Positions 9,281 through 18,406 of a stretch of 64,000 bases of DNA are shown here, in pieces. A program made the translations under genes and the position numbers. Below the pieces are notes generated by a model. The model made no database searches, had not been told where the DNA came from, and saw only the letters and a program-made list of their open reading frames with translations. The stretch spans positions 1-64,000 of the forward strand of contig CALESJ010000022.1 of the NCBI GenBank assembly GCA_937907025.1. Reading direction: 5' to 3'. The DNA is from an uncultured Faecalibacterium sp. Lineage in GTDB: Bacteria; Bacillota; Clostridia; Oscillospirales; Ruminococcaceae. How positions within the stretch are numbered: the stretch's first letter is position 1; every line of letters starts with the position of its first letter.

Positions 9281-9466
9281 AAGCGGACAGGGCACTTTGC
9301 GCTGTTTTGCATACGGATGTGGGCCCCGTGCGCGGGGACCGCGTGAACCATGTCAGGCGGGGAACCGAGCAGCATTAAGCGTTGGCGCCCCGGTGCTGCG
9401 GCAAGCCTGCATCCGTATGCAAAACAGCACAACCGCGGGGCACACCCGCGCGGCCCTGTCCGTTTT
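9281..9466 (+). ncRNA. ffs: signal recognition particle RNA
   Basis: RNA scaffold of the signal recognition particle. The Ffh-binding hairpin is clear at about 9350-9376: GTCAGG, then CGG-GGAA-CCG with a GGAA tetraloop, then AGCAGC. A perfect 19-base stem pairs 9301-9319 with 9410-9428. An outer helix pairs about 9281-9293 with 9453-9465, with a GC-rich hairpin between the two stems. The length of about 185 nt exceeds the short E. coli-type RNA. The position just before dnaX-ybaB-recR is the Gram-positive arrangement. The exact ends are inferred from the promoter and the outer helix. Confidence 0.93.
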
Positions 9467-9534
9467 GTGTTATGGTATGGCTGCGCACGGCGGCTGTGCC
9501 TTTGATTTTGTATTCCGAAAGGCAGGTGTCTGGT

Positions 9535-11274
<1,740 letters not shown>

Positions 11275-11335
11275 TCCCCGGCAGGTATGCCGTCTGCCAT
11301 AACAGGCAAAGATAAACAACAAAGGAGAATTTTCC

Positions 11336-11677
11336 ATGAAAGCAAGACTTCCCAAAGGCTACGGCCGTCCCGACCCGCAGGCCATGATGCGCCAGGTCCA
11401 GAAGATGCAGGATGACATCCGCGCCAAGCAGGCCGAGCTCGAAGCCCGCGAATACACCGGCACCGCCAGCGGCGAGATGGTCACTGTGACCATGACCGGC
11501 AAGCACGAAGTGACTGCCGTCAAGATCAAGCCGGAGGCTGTGGACCCGGACGATATCGAAATGCTGGAAGACCTGATCGCGGCTGCCGTCAACAGCGCTG
11601 TGGCTGCGGTGGATAAGGATTCCGACGAAGAAATGTCCAAGATGACCGGCGGTATGAACATCCCCGGCCTGGGCTGA
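11336..11677 (+). CDS. ybaB: YbaB/EbfC nucleoid-associated protein
   Basis: 113-residue DNA-binding protein of the YbaB/EbfC family, dimeric in characterised members. The conserved core runs from QAMMRQVQKMQDD to the GEMVTVTMTGKHEVTAVKI beta strands. The start follows AAAGGAG at 11320-11326. Its place between dnaX and recR is conserved in many bacteria and suggests a replication or repair role. Confidence 0.93.
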   Translation: MKARLPKGYGRPDPQAMMRQVQKMQDDIRAKQAELEAREYTGTASGEMVTVTMTGKHEVTAVKIKPEAVDPDDIEMLEDLIAAAVNSAVAAVDKDSDEEMSKMTGGMNIPGLG

Positions 11678-11687
11678 GAGGTATACC

Positions 11688-12284
11688 ATGCCGCAGAACG
11701 CTGAACCGCTGGAAAATCTGATCGACCAGTTTTCCCGCTTTCCCGGCGTAGGGCGCAAAGGCGCCACCCGCATGGCCTATGAGGTCATGGGAATGTCCAA
11801 TGAGCAGGCCATGGAACTGGCCAAGGCCATTGAGGCGGCCAAAACCAAACTGCATCGCTGCCGGTTGTGCCAGGATTATACATCCGGGGAAGTGTGCCCC
11901 ATCTGCGCATCTCCCAAGCGTGACCGGTCCATCATCTGCGTGGTGGAAGCCCCCCGTGACATCAAGGCGATTGAGCGCACCCATGAGTACAAAGGTCTGT
12001 ACCATGTGCTGCACGGCCTGATTTCGCCCATGGACGGAATCGGCGTTGACCAGCTGTGCATCAAGGAACTGCTGGCCCGCTTGGACGACAATGTCAAAGA
12101 GGTCATCATGGCCACCAGCCCCACCGTGGAGGGGGAGGCTACCGCCGTATATCTGGCCAAGCTCATCAAACCTATGGGCATCAAGACCACCCGCCTGGCT
12201 TACGGCCTGCCGGTTGGTTCCAGCTTGGAATATGCGGATGAAACCACCCTGTACCGTGCCATGGAAGGCCGCGGCGAGCTGTAA
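11688..12284 (+). CDS. recR: recombination protein RecR
   Basis: 198 residues, the usual RecR length. Works with RecO and RecF to load RecA at gaps. Shows the N-terminal helix-hairpin-helix (FSRFPGVGRKGATRMA), a four-Cys zinc finger (CRLCQDYTSGEVCPIC, residues about 56-71), and a Toprim domain starting at IICVVEAPRD. It lies 10 bases after ybaB, so the two are probably co-transcribed. Confidence 0.96.
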   Translation: MPQNAEPLENLIDQFSRFPGVGRKGATRMAYEVMGMSNEQAMELAKAIEAAKTKLHRCRLCQDYTSGEVCPICASPKRDRSIICVVEAPRDIKAIERTHEYKGLYHVLHGLISPMDGIGVDQLCIKELLARLDDNVKEVIMATSPTVEGEATAVYLAKLIKPMGIKTTRLAYGLPVGSSLEYADETTLYRAMEGRGEL

Positions 12285-12288
12285 ACGC

Positions 12289-12317
12289 TTGACAAAGAGG
12301 GACAGCCGCAGTATAAT
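12289..12317 (+). promoter_or_regulatory. smpB promoter
   Basis: Consensus TTGACA at 12289-12294, a 17-base spacer and TATAAT at 12312-12317. It lies directly after the recR stop and should drive smpB and possibly tmRNA. Confidence 0.85.
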
Positions 12318-12355
12318 CTTACAACCCGACGCCAAAGTGAAAGGAGATGACGCAC

Positions 12356-12820
12356 TTGGCACAGGACAAAACGCCCAGAAAGATCATTGCCCAGAACCGC
12401 GAAGCGCGTCATGAATACTTTGTCATCGAAGCGCTGGAAACCGGTATCGAGCTGGTCGGCACCGAGGTCAAAAGCCTGCGTGCCGGCGGCGTGAACCTGA
12501 AAGATGCCTGGGCCGATATTGACGACGGCGAGATCATCCTGAAAGGGATGCATATCAGTCCGTATGAGCACGGCGGCCTTTTCAACCGGGACCCTGTCCG
12601 TCCGCGGCGGCTGCTGGCACATAAGGTGGAAATCCGCCGCCTTGCCCAGCAGATCAAACTGCAGGGATATACGCTGGTTCCGTTGTCGCTGTACTTCAAA
12701 AACGGACGTGTCAAGGTAGAACTGGGACTCTGCAAGGGCAAAAAACTGTATGACAAACGTGCGACGGCTGCCGCACGCGATGCCAAGCGTGATATTGACC
12801 GCGCGCTGAAACAACACTGA
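12356..12820 (+). CDS. smpB: SsrA-binding protein SmpB
   Basis: 154-residue partner of tmRNA in rescue of stalled ribosomes. Core motifs: IIAQNREARHEYFVIEALE, ELVGTEVKSLRAG, and the C-terminal basic tail starting at KGKKLYDKR. I start at TTG 12356, 9 bases after AAGGAG (12341-12346); the ATG at 12347 directly abuts that site and would leave no spacer. The tmRNA gene follows 78 bases downstream. Confidence 0.95.
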   Translation: MAQDKTPRKIIAQNREARHEYFVIEALETGIELVGTEVKSLRAGGVNLKDAWADIDDGEIILKGMHISPYEHGGLFNRDPVRPRRLLAHKVEIRRLAQQIKLQGYTLVPLSLYFKNGRVKVELGLCKGKKLYDKRATAAARDAKRDIDRALKQH

Positions 12821-12898
12821 AATCGGTCAAACAAGGCTGAAACGTCATTTTCTCTTTGGAACAAACCGTCATTCGCGGCGCACCGCGCCGCTTTATAT

Positions 12899-13252
12899 GG
12901 GGATGTAATGGTTTCGACGGGGGGAGAGGGGCGTGAGCAGCGGGCCGTGGCGGTGCACCACGATAAAAGCGCCAAACTAAAATTAACTGACAACAACAAC
13001 ACTGTTGCCGTCGCTGCCTAATTAGGCGCGACCGTCCCGCCCGTCTTAGCACCGAACGGGGCCGGGGCGTCGATTAGGTGCTGAACATGCACGGGCCTAA
13101 GCTTTGCAGCCCGTCAGGTATTCATGAAGCTACCAAGGTGTAAAGCGCGTGTGTTCGCTCGCACTGCGGGAAATTCAATAAGCACTCTGCGCCCGGAGAT
13201 ACTCTAACCGCTTTCTTTTCGGACAGGGGTTCGATTCCCCTCATCTCCACCA
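12899..13252 (+). ncRNA. ssrA: transfer-messenger RNA
   Basis: Rescues stalled ribosomes and tags incomplete proteins for degradation. The 5' end GGGGATG (12899-12905) pairs with CATCTCC (13242-13248) as the acceptor stem, followed by discriminator A and encoded CCA at 13250-13252. The T arm GGGGTTCGATTCCCC is intact. The tag frame most likely starts at GCC 12971 and ends at TAA 13019, coding for AKLKLTDNNNTVAVAA, whose AVAA end fits a ClpXP degron. The resume codon is inferred. A GCGGCG/CGCCGC hairpin lies just upstream at about 12875-12891. Confidence 0.96.
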
Positions 13253-13255
13253 TCA

Positions 13256-13296
13256 AAAAGCAGCGTCAGATCGTATGATTTGACGCTGCTTTTTTG
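13256..13296 (+). terminator. tmRNA terminator
   Basis: AGCAGCGTCA pairs with TGACGCTGCT around a 12-base loop and is followed by T6. It lies just after the encoded CCA. Confidence 0.9.
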
Positions 13297-13326
13297 CTTG
13301 CTTCTGTATACCCGTAAGGCGTCTTG

Positions 13327-13386
13327 TGCCCGTTTTGGGCATCTTGTCCAAAATCCATTGCAAATGCCATGCTATCCGCTTAAAAT
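13327..13386 (+). promoter_or_regulatory. LytTR gene promoter and possible operator
   Basis: TTGCAA at 13358-13363, a 17-base spacer and TAAAAT at 13381-13386. Just upstream, TGCCC-GTTTT-GGGCA (13327-13341) is an inverted repeat that could be a regulator site; that role is a guess. Confidence 0.55.
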
Positions 13387-13433
13387 AAGCAGCGTAAAGG
13401 TACCTTCGCAATTATTTATAAAGGAGGCACGCA

Positions 13434-13874
13434 ATGAAATTAATGCTGATTCAGGACCTGGCGGTTTCCGAAACAGAAATTACCATACGTTATACGGGAA
13501 TGGATGCCAGGCTACAAAGACTGATCGATCATATCCGGCAATTTGGCTTTTCCATAACCGGGTATCAGGAAAACAAGGAATACCAGCTTCCGTTGGAAAC
13601 AATTTTTTATATAGACTCTGTGGATGGCCACACTTTTTTGTACCAGAAAGAAGGGGTTTATGAATGCCGAGAAACCCTAGCCGTACTGGAAAATAAGCTG
13701 AAGAAGACAGTCTTCGTTCGCATCAGTAAAAATTGTATTCTGAACACCACTTATCTGGATCATGTGGAACCGCTTTTCAATCATCGGCTGAAAGCGGTGC
13801 TCAACAATGGCGAAACCCTGGTTGTGACGCGCAGCTATATGGAATTGCTCCGTGATTCATTGAAAGGAGTCTGA
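13434..13874 (+). CDS. LytTR-family transcription regulator
   Basis: 146-residue DNA-binding protein. The C-terminal two thirds is a LytTR domain: LPLETIFYIDSVDGHTFLY, the central VFVRISKNCILN, and the terminal VVTRSYMELLRDSL. It has no receiver domain, so it is not a classical response regulator. Small LytTR proteins of this type usually sit next to a DUF3021 membrane protein that is thought to control them, and one follows 2 bases downstream. The start follows AAAGGAGG. Local base composition is more AT-rich than in the flanking genes, which hints at a more recently acquired module. Confidence 0.85.
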   Translation: MKLMLIQDLAVSETEITIRYTGMDARLQRLIDHIRQFGFSITGYQENKEYQLPLETIFYIDSVDGHTFLYQKEGVYECRETLAVLENKLKKTVFVRISKNCILNTTYLDHVEPLFNHRLKAVLNNGETLVVTRSYMELLRDSLKGV

Positions 13875-13876
13875 AA

Positions 13877-14269
13877 ATGAAACATCTGTTTTGGAATCGT
13901 ATCCCGTCTGTTTGTATCTGCTTTACTCTGATTATTCTTTCTTCTGTTTTGGTCAATGTGGTATACGGAGTGGAAACGTCCGTTTTTCCCATTGTGGTGT
14001 TTGGATGGATTGTCATCTGCCAGGCAATCGACTGGTTGATTTCCTTCCTCAATTTCAAAAGCTGGTGGACGTATTGCCTGACCGAATCCCTGATTCTGTA
14101 TACGGCGTCCTTTGCTGTTGGAACATCATTACACTGGTTCGCACTGGAACCGGCAGGAATTCTAACCTTTACAGCAATTTTTATGGTAGTGGATGCGTTG
14201 CTTTTCTGGTATTTCCGTTACCGTCAGAAATTGATGGCGGATGAGATCAATATGTATCTGCAGCGTTGA
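13877..14269 (+). CDS. DUF3021-family membrane protein
   Basis: 130 residues with four predicted membrane helices (about 10-32, 36-57, 70-90 and 98-116) and a short cytoplasmic tail. This topology and the pairing with a small LytTR regulator fit the DUF3021 family, whose members are probably membrane partners or anti-activators of the regulator. The start follows AAAGGAG at the end of the LytTR gene. The last 46 bases overlap the convergent DUF2200 gene. Confidence 0.8.
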   Translation: MKHLFWNRIPSVCICFTLIILSSVLVNVVYGVETSVFPIVVFGWIVICQAIDWLISFLNFKSWWTYCLTESLILYTASFAVGTSLHWFALEPAGILTFTAIFMVVDALLFWYFRYRQKLMADEINMYLQR

Positions 14270-14715
14270 ACCGAAACTCGGCGCCGTAATTGCTTTGGCT
14301 GAAAGCAGAATGAAACAAGTGCCGAAAGGCAGAAGCTGCCAACCCCGGAAGACAACACATACCATATCTGCGGTTTGCGTCTTCCTTGACATTTCCGCAG
14401 GATCTTTTCCAGTGGTTTCCCTTTGGCCAGTTCATCTACCAGCTTGTTCAGATAGTGGATGTTCTGCATCAGTGAGGCCGCAATGGTTTCCACCCGCACA
14501 CCGCATACACTGCCTTGAATCAAGCGGCGGGTTTCGTTCAGGCAAGGCGTCTTTTCAAAAAAATCGCCGTAGGTGAGCTCAGTCCGCAGAAGTTGCTCCA
14601 GCTCGGCGGACTTGTATCCGGTAAGCCATTCGGTAACGGCGTAGACTTCCTCTTTCGTCCGGCCTTTACGTTCGGCTTTGGCAATCAGCAGAGGAAATAC
14701 TTTCGAAAATTTCAT
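14224..14715 (-). CDS. DUF2200-family protein with C-terminal extension
   Basis: 163 residues. The first roughly 110 (MKFSKVFPLLIAKAERKGRT to LAKGKPLEKILRK) match the DUF2200 family, small cytoplasmic proteins of unknown function. Family members normally end close to that ILRK position. Here the frame stays open for about 55 more residues with no resemblance to the family and runs into the convergent DUF3021 gene. This looks like a lost stop codon, although a real extension cannot be excluded. No biochemical role can be assigned. Confidence 0.75.
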   Translation of the reverse strand: MKFSKVFPLLIAKAERKGRTKEEVYAVTEWLTGYKSAELEQLLRTELTYGDFFEKTPCLNETRRLIQGSVCGVRVETIAASLMQNIHYLNKLVDELAKGKPLEKILRKCQGRRKPQIWYVLSSGVGSFCLSALVSFCFQPKQLRRRVSVQRCRYILISSAINF

Positions 14716-14771
14716 GGAAAAGACAGCTGTATGGTCTATGACTTAGACTCCCCGTAGCAATTTATGGGGGT

Positions 14772-14800
14772 ATTATACCACGAGTCGGCTCGGTTCCGGC
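14772..14800 (-). promoter_or_regulatory. DUF2200 gene promoter
   Basis: On the minus strand TGG-TATAAT forms an extended -10 element (TATAAT at 14777-14772). The -35 region is poorly conserved. Confidence 0.55.
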
Positions 14801-14835
14801 AGGCTTTCTGTACCTGTTTCCGGCAATTCTTTGGA

Positions 14836-14864
14836 TTGTCAGCCGCAAGACTTCGTGTTATGAT
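14836..14864 (+). promoter_or_regulatory. macrodomain gene promoter
   Basis: TTGTCA at 14836-14841, a 17-base spacer and TATGAT at 14859-14864, about 28 bases before the start codon. Confidence 0.7.
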
Positions 14865-14892
14865 GAAACCAATACATTAGGGAGGTGTTTGT

Positions 14893-15372
14893 ATGCCTTT
14901 TCAAATTGTCAGAGATGACATCACAACCATGAAGGTGGATGCCATCGTCAACGCTGCCAACGAAAGCCTGTTGGGCGGCGGGGGAGTGGACGGCGCCATT
15001 CACAGGGCAGCCGGTCCGCAGTTGCTGGCAGAATGCCGCACATTGGGCGGATGCAAAACCGGGCAGGCCAAGATCACCAAGGGGTACAATTTGCCGGCCC
15101 GCTATGTGATCCATACGGTCGGACCGGTCTGGCGAGGCGGCCATCACGGGGAAAAGGAATTGCTGGCGTCCGCTTACCGAACCTCCCTGGAGCTGGCGCT
15201 AGCCCATAATTGCCGGACAGTGGCTTTTCCGCTGATTTCTTCCGGTGCGTACGGATACCCCAAGGACCAGGCTTTCCAGGTGGCGAAGGATACCATCGGG
15301 GATTTTCTGCAAGCCCATGAAATGACGGTTTATCTGGTGATTTTTGACAAGGCACCGGAAATAAGCCGTTGA
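14893..15372 (+). CDS. macrodomain ADP-ribose hydrolase
   Basis: 159 residues, a single macrodomain of the YmdB type. Motifs: DAIVNAANESLLGGGGVDGAIH, the ADP-ribose-binding and catalytic loop, and FPLISSGAYGYP near residue 112. Members remove O-acetyl from O-acetyl-ADP-ribose or ADP-ribose from proteins. AGGGAGG precedes the ATG. No ADP-ribosyltransferase or sirtuin gene lies beside it, so the physiological substrate cannot be read from context. Confidence 0.92.
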   Translation: MPFQIVRDDITTMKVDAIVNAANESLLGGGGVDGAIHRAAGPQLLAECRTLGGCKTGQAKITKGYNLPARYVIHTVGPVWRGGHHGEKELLASAYRTSLELALAHNCRTVAFPLISSGAYGYPKDQAFQVAKDTIGDFLQAHEMTVYLVIFDKAPEISR

Positions 15373-15462
15373 CCGGAATTCCTGCAACCGGGAAAAACAA
15401 AGCCTGTTCGGCAGCATGAGGCATACCGGACAGGCGGAAAACAATAATAAGGGAGGCTTACC

Positions 15463-15681
15463 ATGGCAAAGCCGGCAAAGCGAAAATGGACGCGCCAGGA
15501 AACCGAAGACTGGTTGAACAAGAACCATCGGTGGATTTACTGCAACCCGGAGGATGCCAACCTTTTTGTCCGCAAGCGCTGCTACGGAATCAATTGGGCG
15601 TTCAACTGGGGAAATCCCTGTTCCTGGGTTATACTGGCAGCCTTTGTTCTTGCCATGGTGCTGGTCGGCCTTCTGGCCTGA
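15463..15681 (+). CDS. small DUF5808-like membrane protein
   Basis: 72 residues. The middle part, WIYCNPEDANLFVRKR followed by GINWAFNWGNP, resembles the DUF5808 motif (a YNPDDPxLFVPKR-like core followed by GWTLNFG). A C-terminal membrane helix spans about residues 51-71. AAGGGAGG lies 10 bases before the ATG. It is probably a small inner-membrane protein. The family call is from memory of the motif. It ends 9 bases before the end of the convergent hydrolase gene. Confidence 0.72.
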   Translation: MAKPAKRKWTRQETEDWLNKNHRWIYCNPEDANLFVRKRCYGINWAFNWGNPCSWVILAAFVLAMVLVGLLA

Positions 15682-15690
15682 CGGAGCGCA

Positions 15691-16380
15691 TCAGCAGGAG
15701 GACTGCTCCCAATGTTTCAGGGCGGCCAGCTGTTCCGGGGTATGGAACCAATGCTCGCCGCCTTCCAGCACGGTCAGATCGGCGTGGTGCGCCTGGGCAA
15801 AGGATTCTATTTTGCGGCGGGGAGTCATATTGTCCTCGCTGCCGTAAAGGATGCTGGTGCGGCAGGTCCACTGATGAATGGCATGTGCCCGCACCCAGCA
15901 AAGATATTTCCAGGACAAGGTCTGCCCGAAAGTGGTGCTGATTTCACCCTGGTTTTCCAGCTCCAGTTCCGTCGTGCCGGCCCATCCCAGCATGGTCAGG
16001 ATCAGGTCTTCCATGTCCACGATGGGGGAAAGCAAAAGTGCACGGTCCGGGTCTTCCAGCGCCAGCATGGCAAAATAGGCACCGATGCTGGTGGCACGCA
16101 CAGAGTAAGAGTTCCAACGCTGCATGGCCCAGTCCCTTGCGGCCTGGATATCCGGCACAGCCCGCCAGGGGGTCAGCTCTTCCTCGCGGTTTTGCCGCTC
16201 TCCGTGGGCAGGCAGATCAATGGAAAGTACCTGATACCCCTTGGGGCAAACCAGCTGCGCGAAGGTCTCTGCCTCCTCCTTATGGCCCATCTGTCCGTGC
16301 AGGAACAGATAGCCGCGTTCTGCATTTTCTCCGTACAGAACGGCGGGAATGGTTTGAATGAACAAGTGTTGTGTTTTCAT
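15691..16380 (-). CDS. alpha/beta hydrolase
   Basis: 229 residues. An alpha/beta-hydrolase with YLFLHGQMGHKEEAE (oxyanion loop), the nucleophile elbow RATSIGAYFA (Ala where the first Gly of GxSxG is usual), an Asp in ILYGSEDNMTPR and a His in GGEHWFH. Start at ATG 16380 with GAGG upstream; a 26-residue longer frame has no support. Probably an esterase or acyl hydrolase of unknown substrate. It follows the five-gene minus-strand operon after about 100 bases, so it may be the last member. Confidence 0.82.
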   Translation of the reverse strand: MKTQHLFIQTIPAVLYGENAERGYLFLHGQMGHKEEAETFAQLVCPKGYQVLSIDLPAHGERQNREEELTPWRAVPDIQAARDWAMQRWNSYSVRATSIGAYFAMLALEDPDRALLLSPIVDMEDLILTMLGWAGTTELELENQGEISTTFGQTLSWKYLCWVRAHAIHQWTCRTSILYGSEDNMTPRRKIESFAQAHHADLTVLEGGEHWFHTPEQLAALKHWEQSSC

Positions 16381-16482
16381 TTTATATGCCTCAATAGAAC
16401 AGAAGATACCGCCGTTCCGGCTTTGCATCCCGGCACGGCGGCGTTTTCTTTTTTTCAAAAAAGATGGCAGGAAAAGCCCGCG

Positions 16483-16944
16483 TTATTCCTGCGCTGCGTG
16501 GGGAATCGTAATTTTCTCTACGGATATTTTGCCGTCCGCTACATCTGCCATCATCAGGGTGATTTCCTGATGGAAGCGGCGCGGGCCGCAGGACCCGGGG
16601 TTCAGCCACAGAACCCCGTCCTTTTTCTCCTGCATATATTTATGGGAATGCCCGAACACCACCACGTCTACATCGGTCAGATCAGGAGCGGCCTCTTTTT
16701 TGTTATGCACCATGTAAAAGCGCACGCCGCCCAGGGTCACGGTAAGTTCGTGGGGGATTGCCTCGGCCCATTCCTTGTCGTTGTTGCCCCGGACAATATA
16801 CAGCGGCGCATACTGCCGCAGTTCGTCCACGATGCTTTGCTTGTTGATGTCCCCGCCGTGCAGGATGGCATCGGCGTGCTTCAGACGGTCCACGACCTGA
16901 GGACGCAGCAGCCTGTGGGTGTCGGACAGGATGGCAAGTTTCAT
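16483..16944 (-). CDS. YfcE/MJ0936-type phosphodiesterase
   Basis: 153-residue calcineurin-like metallophosphoesterase. Metal motifs: LSDTH near the start, HGGDIN, VRGNND, FGHSH and the final NPGS. This small family hydrolyses phosphodiesters with divalent metals in vitro. The ATG overlaps the stop of the upstream SDR gene by 4 bases (ATGA), so it is translationally coupled to it. The substrate is unknown. Confidence 0.9.
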   Translation of the reverse strand: MKLAILSDTHRLLRPQVVDRLKHADAILHGGDINKQSIVDELRQYAPLYIVRGNNDKEWAEAIPHELTVTLGGVRFYMVHNKKEAAPDLTDVDVVVFGHSHKYMQEKKDGVLWLNPGSCGPRRFHQEITLMMADVADGKISVEKITIPHAAQE

Positions 16945-17657
16945 TCGTGCCCGCCTTTCTGCAAAGTCCAGCCAAAATCGTTGTGGTAGATCATCTGCCG
17001 GGTCATACCGCCGTCGATGCAGATGTTTTCCCCGGTGATGAATCCTGCTTTCTCCGAACACAGATACAGTACCATATTGGCAATATCCATCGGGTTTCCC
17101 ACTCGGCCCGCCGGCTGCTGCTCGGCGTCGGGGCCGTCATATTCGGTGTACTCGGTATCAATCCACCCCGGAGAAATGGAATTTACCCGGACCTTGCCGG
17201 CCAGACTTACCGCCAGAGCATGGGTCAGGGCGGAGATGCCGCCTTTGGCCGCGGTGTAGCTTTCAGTCTGGGGCTGGCTCATCCGGTCCCGGGAAGAGGA
17301 AATATTCACGATGGCTGCACCGGGAGCAAAGTGGGACGCAAACAGTTTGGTCAGATAAAAGGGAGCTGTGACGCCTACTCGCAGCGCATAGTTGAATTCC
17401 TCATAGCTGCATTCGGTCAGGCCCTTCATCAGGGGCAGGGCATTGTTGATGAGATAGTCCACATGGCCGTAATCAGCCATGACCTTGCGGGCAAAGTCTT
17501 CCAGAACAGCCTGGTCAGCCAGATTCCCCACATAATAGTCGTTGGGCAGCAAATCAATGATGCAAACATGGGCGCCCTCCTTGCGGAATTCCTCCGCAAT
17601 GGCTTTGCCGATGCCCTTGGCGCCGCCGGTCACAACCGCTACTTTATCGGTAAACAT
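16941..17657 (-). CDS. SDR-family oxidoreductase
   Basis: 238 residues, classical short-chain dehydrogenase/reductase. NAD(P)-binding TGGAKGIG (residues about 10-17), NNAL, catalytic Ser in NISSSRDR, and YTAAKGG with the catalytic Tyr and Lys. An acidic residue after the second strand (CIIDL) suggests NAD rather than NADP. Fourth gene of the minus-strand operon, coupled by ATGA to the phosphodiesterase gene. The substrate cannot be predicted. Confidence 0.92.
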   Translation of the reverse strand: MFTDKVAVVTGGAKGIGKAIAEEFRKEGAHVCIIDLLPNDYYVGNLADQAVLEDFARKVMADYGHVDYLINNALPLMKGLTECSYEEFNYALRVGVTAPFYLTKLFASHFAPGAAIVNISSSRDRMSQPQTESYTAAKGGISALTHALAVSLAGKVRVNSISPGWIDTEYTEYDGPDAEQQPAGRVGNPMDIANMVLYLCSEKAGFITGENICIDGGMTRQMIYHNDFGWTLQKGGHE

Positions 17658-17671
17658 ACAGGTACTCCTCC

Positions 17672-17986
17672 TCAGTCCGCGTCCTCGTCCATGGCTTCCA
17701 CCAGAAAACTCACCGGCCGGAAACCATCGTTACAGGAAAGCATGGCGGATTTAGGATTCTGCATCCATCCGTCATAAAAATTCTCTCCGCCGTGGCTCAG
17801 AGCCAGCACAAAAGGGGAGAGAGTATCCCAAGCGCTCTGACAGAACCCGGCGGGCTTTTCCCAGCCGTTGGCAATAAACACCTGTCCCTCCTGCATGTCA
17901 CAGGCGTGAAGAATGGGGTTTTCATATTGCGCCATCAGGTCTTCATACCGGGTGATGCGCATAACGGTGATTCTGCATTTTTTCAT
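17672..17986 (-). CDS. TIGR04076-family protein
   Basis: 104 residues matching the TIGR04076 family: MKKCRITVMRIT start, ACDMQEGQVF, GFCQSAWDTLSPFVLALSHGG and LSCNDGFRPVSFLVEA. Function unknown; conserved cysteines (about residues 4, 29, 49 and 85) could bind metal. It lies 14 bases before the SDR gene and 9 bases after the deformylase gene, so it is part of the same transcript. Confidence 0.82.
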   Translation of the reverse strand: MKKCRITVMRITRYEDLMAQYENPILHACDMQEGQVFIANGWEKPAGFCQSAWDTLSPFVLALSHGGENFYDGWMQNPKSAMLSCNDGFRPVSFLVEAMDEDAD

Positions 17987-17995
17987 GGCGCCCCC

Positions 17996-18406
17996 TCAGA
18001 TAATGATGCCTTCGCAGTGGTCGATCTCATGCTGAATGATCTCGGCGGTCCATCCGGCAAAATTCTTGATTCGCTGGCGGAACTGTTCATCCTGCCAGCG
18101 CACCTTGATAGTTTTCCAGCGCCTGACGGGGCGTACTCCGGTCAGGGAAAGGCAGCCTTCCTCGGTATCATAGGGGCCGGTCCTGCGCAGGATCTCCGGG
18201 TTGTACATCACCATATAGGTGCCATCATTGTCAAAGGCAATGATCCGCTTGTTGATGCCGATCATATTGGCGGCCATCCCCACACAACCGTCCTTGTGGT
18301 ACTCCAGCGTTTCCAGCAGGTCGGCGGCCACCGGCGCGTCCTGCGGGGTGGCCGGTTCAGCCTTTTGGGCCAGAAAGGCTTCGTCCTTGCAGATTTCTCG
18401 AATCAT
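17996..18406 (-). CDS. def: peptide deformylase-like protein
   Basis: 136 residues of the polypeptide deformylase family. Motif II EGCLS and motif III HEIDHCEG carry the Cys and two His metal ligands and the catalytic Glu. Motif I reads GMAANMIG where canonical enzymes have GxAAxQ, so the conserved glutamine that holds the formyl oxyanion is replaced by Met. This may be a second deformylase or one with altered activity. It overlaps the upstream SGNH gene by 4 bases and is not next to fmt. Confidence 0.85.
   Translation of the reverse strand: MIREICKDEAFLAQKAEPATPQDAPVAADLLETLEYHKDGCVGMAANMIGINKRIIAFDNDGTYMVMYNPEILRRTGPYDTEEGCLSLTGVRPVRRWKTIKVRWQDEQFRQRIKNFAGWTAEIIQHEIDHCEGIII

Noticed and set aside
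12880..12898. TTTATAT just before tmRNA as its promoter
   Set aside because: It directly abuts the mature 5' end, too close for a -10 box; the RNA more likely comes from processing of a longer transcript or from an upstream promoter.
13280..13663. Open frame overlapping the LytTR gene start
   Set aside because: Different frame, begins inside the tmRNA terminator, and has no ribosome site or family motif.
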